64,000 bases of DNA from Myotis daubentonii (lineage: Eukaryota > Chordata > Mammalia > Chiroptera > Vespertilionidae), in assembly GCF_963259705.1 (NCBI RefSeq), contig NC_081841.1, forward strand, positions 29,105,358-29,169,357, in the 5' to 3' direction. The position numbers and the translations under genes are program-made. Numbering within the stretch: position 1 is the first letter of the stretch; each line of letters opens with the position of its first letter. Shown here one piece after another: positions 10,033 to 18,582 of this stretch. Below the pieces are notes generated by a model. The model had not been told where the DNA came from. It ran no database searches and worked only from the letters and a program-made list of their open reading frames with translations.

Positions 10033-10345
10033 TAATATATTTACATATATAAATCATGGATTGAAAGTTAATCATTATATTTATATTGTTTTGATAGTTC
10101 CTTTCAAATTTTCAACATGTATATTTAAATATAGTTATTTATTTTTTCTATATTATATTCGAAAATAATATAAAACCTTAAATATTTTAACTCCAATATT
10201 CCTCCCTTCCATTTTCTATGTTTTTGTCTAGCATTTCAATTTGATCTTGTTTTCTGAACTCCACAAAATTAACTTTTGTTTTGCAGTTAATCATCTGTCT
10301 TCTGTAGTCTTTTATTCTTTGAAAGTTGGGAATCTTCTCTACTTT

Positions 10346-10391
<46 letters not shown>
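10346..10391. repeat. (CT)n microsatellite
   Basis: About 23 uninterrupted CT dinucleotides. They create spurious Leu-Ser and Arg-Glu reading frames on the two strands. Confidence 0.97.
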
Positions 10392-10393
<2 letters not shown>

Positions 10394-10489
10394 TTTCGCC
10401 TCATAAAAATTCAAAATCACTCTTGATTTCATTACTGCAAATCACTTGAATATACTCCTTTTTCTCCACTGTCAGTTCTTACTATTCCT

Positions 10490-11115
10490 CCCCAGTAAAG
10501 GGCACCATTATCTCTAGCATGGACAACAGTTCAGATTCCTAACTGGTGTTCCTCACTCCATCCATCCAGTTTTGCCCATTTCTCACCCACTCTACCCACA
10601 CAGCAGCAAGAGTGTTACTTTGTAACACAAACATTAACTCTTACTTTAACCCTTCAGAGATTCCCTTTGTGTTTAGAAAAATCTAAATTCCTTAGCATGG
10701 TGTAACATGATGTTCTCTCCACTTCCATAGCCTGTTTCCACCTACCTCTTCTCTTCTCTCTGCCGTTGTTCTGGGGATCTTTCAGTTTCCAGAACACGGC
10801 AGTTCTTTCCTCTCTGGGCTGCTACACGAGTATTCCTCTCTAACTGAAGCACACTTGTTGCTTTTTTTCTTGGCTAATTTTTGTTCGTCCCAGATTTGAA
10901 GTAATTTCTTTTAGGAAGACTTTTCTGATATAACTTCTGATCTAGGTTTCTTGTTCTCCATAGTTCTTCTATAGTTATTTAGTATTATGTCACCTCTTGG
11001 TAGCCGTTGGCCGACTTCACTGTAACAGCTTTTTAAAACTTTCTGTCTTTTTTGGTAGACACAAAAATCCATGATGGTAGAAATCAAATCTGTAAGTGCT
11101 TGCCACAGAAAACCA
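10490..11115 (+). mobile_element. L2 LINE 3' remnant, sense
   Basis: Follows the L2 3' order: TTCCTCACTCCATCC, ACACAGCAGCAAGAGTGTTA, CCTTCAGAGATTCCC, AAATCTAAATTCCTTAGCAT, then ATTATGTCACCTCTTGG and ATCCATGATGGTAGAAA. Diverged and interrupted by small indels. Confidence 0.7.
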
Positions 11116-11464
11116 CCATAAGTATTTGGTTAATTAATAGTGAGTGGGTTTTTGAAAGCATTAATTACTAAATATAGTGTTACTCTGATTATATGCTTCT
11201 ATTGGAAAAACTTGCTGAGAAATGCATTGGAGATTATTCTAAAGGGGGATTTGGTGAAGAGTGGGTTTGTCTTATATCTTTCACTGGGGAAAGACACAAA
11301 CCTCATGAGCCAACAAGGTGGCCAGGTCACCCTGCAACCTAGATAATGACGCTAAATAACGAGCACAGCATATTTTCTATAGCCATACACTTGGCGAGAG
11401 AAAATTGAGAGCTACAGCAGAGACGTGGAAAATTGAAGGCGACCCTCCTCTTTACAACTCAGGG

Positions 11465-11640
11465 AATGTATGATCTTGAGATAAATCACTTAATCTCTCG
11501 ATGTCTCATTTTAACTGTTGAGTGTATAATGAATGATTATTCTTAACTACTGCATGGGGTATTGTGAGACTTAATTTTCTAATGTTTATCAGAGTGCTTC
11601 AGATTGCCTGATTAAAAGTATGAAGTATCCTCCTTATACT
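11465..11640 (+). mobile_element. MIR SINE remnant
   Basis: GATCTTGAGATAAATCACTTAATCTC followed by TGTCTCATTTTAACTG and a GGTATTGTGAGACTTAA block matches the MIR core order. Diverged. Confidence 0.6.
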
Positions 11641-12485
11641 ATAAAAGAGTATGTGAAATTTTATTTTAATTTCATAAATATGAAATTACACCTTTCTACG
11701 TGCACTTAAAATGTTCTGAAATTCATACACATATATTAGTGCATGCTTGAATCTAGATCTCCAGGCACTCATGTTAGCTGTTCTTAGGACTGTCTATAGA
11801 CCTCGTCTGCATTGCTATTGCCTAAAAATTCGCAAAACACTGACTAAAATATACCTGAAAGGACACAACTTCTCTGGGTAAAATTATTTCCCACATAAGT
11901 TGAGAGTGATATATTATTATTTGATTATTTTACTTTCTTCTCAACCTTTCAATTTTTTGGTTAAAAATTCCTTCATTTCTAAAAGTGACCAGCTTTCTAA
12001 ATATGGCATTTTTCTGCCCACATTCTTAAATACCATTTCAACAATAATTTTGTGCCCCGTCAGTGAAAATCTACAGGTTTAATTATTTTCCCCACAGGTA
12101 TTTTTTGTTCCTGCTATTTTTTATTCAGGTTGCTTTCCTTGTCTGGGCAGACATTGGGGTTCAGTGTGACACACTGTGGTGCTTCCCTTATTTTCTGAGT
12201 GCATGACCTTCATGTTTTTGTGTGTGTGTTTTTTGTTTGTTTACTATGTGTTCCTCAGAATATTCCTTAGAAATATGTATGGGAGGTGAAATTTTGGTAA
12301 TATTGACTACTTAAACTGTATTACTTTTAGCTACACTTAATTGAATATAGAATTTGGCATAAAGCAATATTCACTCAAAATGTTACACAACTTCTCCATC
12401 TTCTTCTAGTTTTAATTTTGCTATTTTTATTCCTGATTTTTCTTACTGTTTTCTGGAAAATTTAGGATCTTCTTTTTATCTTAAA
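11641..12485. other. Unassigned AT-rich DNA
   Basis: No repeat or coding signal recognised. Confidence 0.4.
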
Positions 12486-13282
12486 CTAGAGACCCAGTGC
12501 ATGAATTTGTGCATGGGTGGGGTCCAGCCAGCCTGGCCCCAATGGGGGGAGGGGGGGTGGGGCGGGGCAGGGGATCGGGGCTGGGCCAGTAGGGAGGAGG
12601 AGATGGTGGGAGATTGGCTGGTTGGCCTGCCCCAGTTGGGGCCCAATCAGGGCCCAGCCAGCTGAGGGGAGGGGCCATGGATGATTGGCTGGCAGGCCCT
12701 GCCCCTGATTGGGTGGGGGGGCTGATTGGGAGCAGGGCTGGACATGGGGAGGGGCTGTGGGTGGTGGGTGAAATGGACCGGCCCCGAATAGGGTGAGGAG
12801 GGCCAATTGGGAGTCAGGGGTTGGGAGGAGGTACGGTGGAGGTTGGCTGGCCAGCCCCACCCCTGATTGGTATGGGGGGGCAGATCGAGGGTGAAGCTGG
12901 ATGGGGTTAGGGGAAGTGGGCTGATAGGGGGTGGGGCAGGACGTGGGGAGAAGCTGTAGGCTGTGGGCTCACTGGCCCTGCCCCCAATCAGGGTGGAAGG
13001 GCTGAACTGGGGTGGGGCTGGGCGGAGAGAGGGGCTGCAGAAGGTGCTGGCTAGCCCTGGCCCCTATTGGGGGGCGATCAGGGGTGGGGCCAACCAGAGG
13101 GAGGGGCTGCAGGCTGATCAGGGTGGTGAGGGCCCATGGAGGGCAGAGCCCTCTCGGGGGAGGGGCACAGGTGGTTGTCCACCAGCCCTGCTCCCCAACC
13201 TGGCCAGTTCGCTGGCCACGTGGGCATCAAAGCAACTAGTTCCAGTCCTTATAGCATTCCGGTCGCTGGCTTTATATATATA
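12486..13282 (-). mobile_element. GC-rich Helitron with tandem interior
   Basis: Minus-strand 3' end CTAG (12486) with a GTGCATGAATTTGTGCAT hairpin. The interior consists of degenerate units of roughly 115-130 bp around GGCCCTGCCCCTGATTGGG and GGGGAGGGGCTG motifs. The 5' end is not clean: TTATATATATA runs straight into the next Helitron's CTAG, and matching TATATA sequence continues after that element at 14344. The second element may therefore have landed in this one's AT-rich 5' terminus. Confidence 0.75.
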
Positions 13283-13310
13283 CTAGGGGCCCGGTGCACG
13301 AAATTCGTGC

Positions 13311-13311
<1 letters not shown>

Positions 13312-13350
<39 letters not shown>
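13312..13350. repeat. (TG)n microsatellite seeded at Helitron hairpin
   Basis: About 19 TG units begin exactly where the 3' hairpin's GTGCAC ends. Confidence 0.95.
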
Positions 13351-13351
<1 letters not shown>

Positions 13352-13399
13352 AGTGTTCCTCAGCCCAGCCTGCCCCCTCTCACATACTGGGAGCCCTCA

Positions 13400-13910
13400 G
13401 GCGTTGACCCCCATCACCCTCCGATCGCCTGATCGGCCACTTGCCCAGGCCTGACGCCTCCGCCAGAGGTGTCAGGCTTGGACAGGGGACCCCCATCTCC
13501 CCCTGATCACTGGCTCTGGCCCCCGCCCAGGCCTGAGGCCTCTGGCCCAGGAATCATGCCTGGGCAGGGGACCCCCATCTCCCTCTGATCGCTTGCTCCA
13601 CACCCCGCCCAAGCCTGATGCCTCTGACCCAGGCTTCAGGCCTGGGCAAGCGGACCATCATATCCCCCCAATCCCCGGCTCAGCCCCCCGCCCAGGCCTG
13701 ATGCCTCGACTAGAGGAGTTGACCCTCATCACCCTCTGATCACCAATCACTGGATCGGCCCCTTGACCAGGCCTGAGGCCTCCGGCAGAGGTGTCAGGCT
13801 TGGGCAGGGGACCCAGAGCTCCCCGCGGTTGCAGGCTCCGCCCCTGCCCAGGCCTAACACCTCTGGCCTAGGCGTCCGGCCGGGCAGCGGGGACCCACAG
13901 CTGCAGCGGC
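13400..13910. repeat. Tandem repeat, about 85-95 bp unit
   Basis: Five to six degenerate units, each with CCGCCCAGGCCTGA, a palindromic CCTC..GAGG middle, TGGGCAGGGGACCC and CCCTCTGATC. Each unit holds CAGGCCTG-type dyads able to fold. Confidence 0.8.
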
Positions 13911-14342
13911 CCCGCGATCATGGGCTCCGCTTTAGGCCCAGGCAAGGGACCCTTAGCTCCTGGGACTGCCAGCTTCGACCGTGCCCAGCTCCCATCGCTG
14001 GCTCCACCCCTACTTCCTGCTATCACTGGCCAGGGCAGCAAAGGCGCCTGATTCTCCGATCATGGCTGGGGGGCAGGGCAAAGGCGACCCCAGGGCCGCC
14101 TTTGCCCTGCCCCCCAGCTCTTAGCTCCCCCCTGGGTTTCTGATCACTGTCAGTGGCAGGGGGCTTCTTCCTGCTTTCCCTTTCGCCTCCCTGCATTGTG
14201 CCTACATATGCAAATTAACCGCCATCTTGTTGGCAGTTAACTGCCAATCTTAGTTGGCAGTTAATTTGCATGTAGCCCTGATTAGCCAATGAAAAGGGTA
14301 TCATCATATGCCAATTACCATTTTTCTCTTTTATTAGATAGG

Positions 14343-14343
<1 letters not shown>

Positions 14344-14394
<51 letters not shown>
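14344..14394. repeat. (TA)n(GA)n microsatellite
   Basis: About 13 TA then 13 GA units directly at the 5' end of the Helitron. Confidence 0.95.
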
Positions 14395-14866
14395 GAATTT
14401 GCATGATGGTGCATATGACTGATTTTTATTTCCCTTTATTGTATGCGGCACTTAATCTGGCAAGTTATATTTTTTGGTTCTGCAACTTTTAAGTGTTTTT
14501 TCTTTGAATTGTTCCTTTAATATGATTTTCCATTTTATTTTATTTCTAAAAGTTTTGTTGAAACCTTTGGAACTACTCTAAAATTTTCTTATTTCTCCCC
14601 CATATATCCACTTTTCTTTATTCATTCTGAATTTTTGATTCAATTATATTTTCCAAATCTAACTTAAGAAAATTGGCTACTATACATTGAATATACAAGA
14701 ATATATGTTTTCTTTGAGTCTATGTTTACTATGACAGTTTGTTATTTCATGATTGCATTATCTTTTCTTGAGATATCAATTATACATGTATGTGTTTGTA
14801 ATAAAAACTATATATATACATACACATCTATATCTATGTGTGTGTGTGGGGGTGAGCTGAATATGA

Positions 14867-14868
<2 letters not shown>

Positions 14869-14900
<32 letters not shown>
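14869..14900. repeat. (TA)n microsatellite
   Basis: About 16 TA units immediately before the MITE. Confidence 0.95.
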
Positions 14901-14902
<2 letters not shown>

Positions 14903-15014
14903 TGTCTCAAAAATGTATACACGCTTTGAATAATTATATAGACAGTATTAAAATACATTTCTCAAAATGTAATAGAAATAAGCTGTTAAAGTGTGTATAC
15001 ATTTTTTGGGGGAT
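14901..15014. mobile_element. Mariner-like MITE (short)
   Basis: Ends GGTGTCTCAAAAATGTATAC and, inverted, CCCCCAAAAAATGTATACAC form about 25-bp terminal inverted repeats around a ~60-bp AT-rich core. Both ends touch TA-rich sequence. The termini resemble mariner ends; the family is not named. Confidence 0.6.
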
Positions 15015-15025
15015 GATATATGCAT

Positions 15026-15402
15026 AGTCATCCTTCAGTATTTGTGGGGGATTGGTTTCGGTATCCCCTTTGGATACCAAAACCCTCAGATGCTTAAGTT
15101 CCTTATATAAAATAGCATAGTATTTGCATATATCCTACCCACATCCTCATATACTTTAAATCATCTCTAGATTACTTATAATACCTAATATAATGTAAAT
15201 GCTGTGTAAGTAGCTGCTATACTGTATTGTTTAGGGAATAATGACAAGGTGAAAAGTACATACATTTTCAGTATAGATACAACCATGCTAGTACATACCA
15301 GCAACAACATAACATTAATTTTGAAATATTTTTGATTCATGGTTGGTGGAATCTGTGGTTGTGGAACCTGTGGATACAAAAGGCAAGTTGTATGACACAT
15401 GC
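15026..15402. mobile_element. Tigger/pogo-type non-autonomous DNA transposon
   Basis: GTCATCCTTCAGTATTTGTG opens it, GATACCAAAACCCTCAGATG and ACTTTAAATCATCTCTAGAT occur inside, and GTGGAACCTGTGGATACAAA closes it. This is the layout of the MER44/Tigger7 group (name from memory). TA flanks the left end. Confidence 0.7.
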
Positions 15403-15570
15403 TATATGGTGCATACTAATGGTTCTTAAACATTTTAGACTCAGGATCCCTTTAAGGTATTAAAAATTATTAAAGATCTAAGAAGCTCTTATTTATGTAG
15501 TTCATACAAATTGATATTTAACATATTAGAAATTAAGGCTGAGCAGTATTTAAAATATTTATTTAAAAAT

Positions 15571-16069
15571 ATATATAATAATAAAAGCATAATATGCTAA
15601 TTAGACAGGACAGCCAGACAACCTTCCGGATGTCATTGGGGATGTGCTTCCGGACAAAGCCGTGGTGGTGGGGGCTGAGGCAGAGGCGATTAAGGGTGAT
15701 TAGGCAGGCAGGCAAGCAGTTAGGGGTGGTCAGGCAAGCAGACCGAGTGGTTAGGGGCGATGAGGCAGGTAGGCAAGTGGTTAGGGATGATGAGGCAGGC
15801 AGGTGAGTGGTTAGGGGCAATCAGGCAGGCAGGTGAGTGGTTAGGGGCGATCAGGTAGGCAGGTGAACAGTTAGGGGTGATCACGCAGGCAGGTGAGAGG
15901 CTGGGGTGATGAGGCAGACAGGCAAGTGGTTAGGGGCGATCAGGGAGTCAGACAGGCAGGCAAGCGGTTAGGAGCCAGGGCTCCCAGATTGCAAGAGGGT
16001 GCAGGCCAGGCTAAGGGGACCTCCCCGCCACACACCCCTGTGCATGAATTTCGTGCACTGGGCCTCTAG
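15571..16069 (+). mobile_element. HeliBat-type Helitron with 36-bp minisatellite
   Basis: The 5' side ATAATAATAAAAGCATAATA is a decayed family start. The 3' hairpin GTGCATGAATTTCGTGCAC is followed by CTAG (16066-16069) and T. The middle is a minisatellite. Inserted in an old Charlie-like element, which dates it as younger. Confidence 0.85.
15690..15975. repeat. Minisatellite, 34-38 bp unit
   Basis: About eight units built from GTTAGGGGCGATCAGGCAGGCAGG with drift (GGTGATCAGGC, GATGATGAGGC), giving spurious frames in both directions. Confidence 0.9.
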
Positions 16070-16310
16070 TCTATAATAAACACATTACATGTTCACACAG
16101 ATATTTGTGAAGCATTACTATATTTTCTAAACTATAAATAATGTAGTGAGAAAAGTAGTGTATATATTTGAAAATCTCTTTATTGTTGCCTAAATCCAAG
16201 ACAGCTGGTTACTCTAGCTGAGTTTATACTCAGCTTGTTGTGGTATCACATTTTGTGTAACTTCTGAAAAATTCTTCTCTACACCCATGAGGCTATGAGA
16301 GGGAATAGGG

Positions 16311-16596
16311 ATAACAATGTCTTACTATTTTTATGAAGATAGTTTTGACCTTGCACACCTCCTGAAAAGACCTTGGGGACTCCCTGGGGCTTCTAGGCTA
16401 CACAGTTCGGGAACTGCTGCTGTATGTACAAATGCACACATGTGTGTACACACACACGCCCTTAAAAAAATCTTGTTTTCTTTGCCTTTTTCCTCCTCCA
16501 TGTTTTCTTTCTCAGTTCTAGTTTGTTTTGTCCCTATTTTTTATGCCAAGTCTTTCTTCAGACATCTGATAACAGTTGACTTCCAGACCACTTTTC
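16311..16596. other. Unassigned DNA
   Basis: No repeat family recognised. Confidence 0.35.
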
Positions 16597-16609
16597 AGAA
16601 TAAAATACT

Positions 16610-16801
16610 AGTCCAGCCAGTGTGGCTTAGTGGTTGAGCATCAATCCATTCATCAGGAGGTCAGGGAACATGCCAGGGTTGCAGGCTTGATCCCAGTAGT
16701 GGGTGTGTAGAGGGCAGCCAATCAATGATTCTCACCATTGATGTTTCTCTCTCTCCCTCTCCCTTCCTCTCTCTGAAATCCATACAAACATATTTTAAAA
16801 A
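16610..16801 (+). mobile_element. Ves SINE with exact target duplication
   Basis: Head CAGTGTGGCTTAGTGGTTGA, body GCAGGCTTGATCCCAGTAG, tail CTCCCTCTCCCTTCCTCTC. An exact 13-bp duplication AGAATAAAATACT lies at 16597-16609 and 16802-16814. A short deletion has removed part of the B-box region. Confidence 0.95.
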
Positions 16802-16814
16802 AGAATAAAATACT

Positions 16815-17461
16815 GAAATTCTGACTGGGCACTGTGTTTTGGGGAAAGAACTTTCAACTAGTGATTATATCTCAGGGCAGTGGCTCTCAACCCGGTTAGG
16901 TACAATGACATTGTTCTTAAAGCAAATATTTTTTAAATTGGCTTTATCTATCCTGAAATGAAAAGCATAGTTAGCATAACTTAACCTATCAATACATAAA
17001 ATTTTACCCATAACAATATCATACCAGAATTATATTGTAAAAAGGGAATAACAGGTAGTAATTCATTATAAATCATCAGGCATGGATGCCCTACATTTCA
17101 CTGTGGACATAAATGAGGTAGTTAGCTGCTCACATGTACTTGTGGAATCTCTGAAGGTGTTAGCTATAAATACAAACTGATACAGATGTGCTGGTGAACA
17201 GTACTGACATCTTAGACACCATGAGTAGCAATGCTTTTGGTGATGTGATTTTATGAAATGGTGAAAACCTCTTGGGTAAGCTCCAAACCAAACAATATGC
17301 CACTTGCTTCAATTTACAACTTTGCATCCTGAAATATTCAATCTATGTTAAGACTTTGCCAAAATATGTGTGTTTATATGTAAAAAACTACCATTTATGT
17401 GCAAAATGTAGTTGTCCTAGATTCACATAAATTTAAACATTTCTTCTTTTCCCTATTGATT
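16815..17461. other. Unassigned DNA
   Basis: Contains AGTGGCTCTCAACCCGG near 16880, which looks like a hAT end, but I see no partner end. Otherwise nothing recognised. Confidence 0.35.
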
Positions 17462-17469
17462 GTCTATGT

Positions 17470-17692
17470 CAGTGGTTCTCAAACTTTCTAATGCCGCATC
17501 CCTTTATAGCAGTTCCTCATGTTGTGGTGACCCCCAATGTCATTGTTACAAATTGAACATAATTAAAGCATAGTGATTAATCACAAAAACAATATGTAAT
17601 TATATATGTGTTTTCCAATGGTCTTAGGCGACCCCTGCAAAAGGGTCGCTTGACCCCCAAAGGGGTTGCAACCCACAGGTTGAGAACTGCTC
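17470..17692 (-). mobile_element. SPIN-type non-autonomous hAT (copy 1)
   Basis: CAGTGGTTCTCAAACTTTC and, at the other end, CCCACAGGTTGAGAACTG are the termini. The middle includes GTGATTAATCACAAAAACAA. The 8-bp duplications GTCTATGT (17462-17469) and ATCTATGT (17693-17700) match at seven of eight. Confidence 0.9.
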
Positions 17693-17776
17693 ATCTATGT
17701 GATATCAGAAAATTTTTAAAGATGTGGGTTAATTTTTCACTGTGAGGGAGTGTCCTACATGAGAAAATGTCTAGAA

Positions 17777-18087
17777 CAGCGGTTCTCAACCTGTTGTGGT
17801 GACCCCCTTTGGGGGTCGAACGACCCTTTCACAGGGGTCGCCTAAGACCATCGGAAAACACATATATAATTACATATTGTTTTTGTGATTAATCACTATG
17901 CTTTAATTATGTTCAATTTGTAACAATTAAAATATATCCTGCATATCAGATATTTACAGTACGATTCATAACAGTAGCAAAATTACAGTTATGAAGTAGC
18001 AATGAAAATAATTTTAAGGTTGGGGGTCACCACAACATGAGGAACTGTATTAAAGGGTCGCAGCATTAGGAAGGTTGGGAACCACTG
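17777..18087 (+). mobile_element. SPIN/URR1-type non-autonomous hAT (copy 2)
   Basis: CAGCGGTTCTCAACCTG to AGGTTGGGAACCACTG, with an exact 8-bp duplication GTCTAGAA at 17769-17776 and 18088-18095. Longer than copies 1 and 3 because it keeps the central segment with CAGTAGCAAAATTACAG. Opposite orientation to copy 1, 85 bp away. Confidence 0.93.
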
Positions 18088-18346
18088 GTCTAGAATCAGA
18101 CTCTTACCCCTTAAATGCAGTAGTGCTCTCCCAATTATTGCGGCAACCTACACATTTCCAGCGTACCACTCCACCAAGAATCCCTGCGCCTAAAACTCTC
18201 TGGGTCCAAGTCTGGGTGGAGGTTAATGCTTGGGAAAGTGGGATGCTGGACAGGTGCCCAGGACTCACCGAAATGTCCAGCTGCTTGCTTTCTCTATAGA
18301 TTCTCACCTCTCTGGTTGCAAGCCTTTTGCCTGGATCCTGCCTTTT

Positions 18347-18571
18347 TTAAAAAAAATATATTTTATTGATTTTTTACAGAGAGGAAGGGAGAGGGATAGA
18401 GAATTAGAAACATCAATGAGAGAGAGAAACATCGATCTGCTGCCTCCTGCACACTCCCTACTGGGGATGTGCCCGCAACCAAAGTACATACCCTTGGCTA
18501 GAATAGAACCTGGGACTCTTGAGTTCTCAGGCCGATGCTCTATCCACTGAGCCAAACCGGCTAGGGCTGGG
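18347..18571 (-). mobile_element. Ves SINE, antisense
   Basis: Antisense tail TTTTATTGATTTTTTACAGA then GAGGAAGGGAGAGG, body CTGCCTCCTGCACACTCCC, head CACTGAGCCAAACCGGC. An 11-bp duplication TCCTGCCTTTT lies at 18336-18346 and 18572-18582. Same subtype as 31640-31854 (AACCGGCTAGGG end). Confidence 0.93.
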
Positions 18572-18582
18572 TCCTGCCTTTT

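Larger units (their letters stand above)
13283..14343 (-). mobile_element. Large HeliBat-type Helitron
   Basis: Minus-strand 3' end: CTAG at 13283 and a perfect hairpin GTGCACGAAATTCGTGCAC (13294-13312). The 5' end on plus is CTCTTTTATTAGATAGGA followed by T. Subfamily with the TCCTATCTAATAAAAGAG start, shared with 49562-50018 and 50602-51353. The interior is a long tandem array. Near the 5' end lies an exact 18-bp palindrome TTGGCAGTTAACTGCCAA (14230-14247). No coding content. Confidence 0.9.
15417..16310 (+). mobile_element. Charlie/MER5-like hAT split by a Helitron
   Basis: The left part (15417-15570: GGTTCTTAAACATTTTAGAC, ATTAAAAATTATTAAAGATC) and right part (16070-16310: AATAAACACATTACATGTTC, AAATCTCTTTATTGTTGCC, GACAGCTGG) are consecutive segments of one old hAT sequence. 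Confidence 0.7.

Noticed and set aside
12481..14143. Pro/Gly-rich frames up to 126 residues
   Set aside because: Products of Helitron tandem repeats and the TG microsatellite, in both strands and several frames.
12500..14200. GC-rich island that could be a promoter CpG island
   Set aside because: Both ends coincide with Helitron termini, so the composition belongs to the elements. No flanking exon seen.
15690..15975. Regular 34-38 bp repeat units resembling a CRISPR array
   Set aside because: No unique spacers. The units are contiguous and drift, lying within a Helitron of a mammalian genome.
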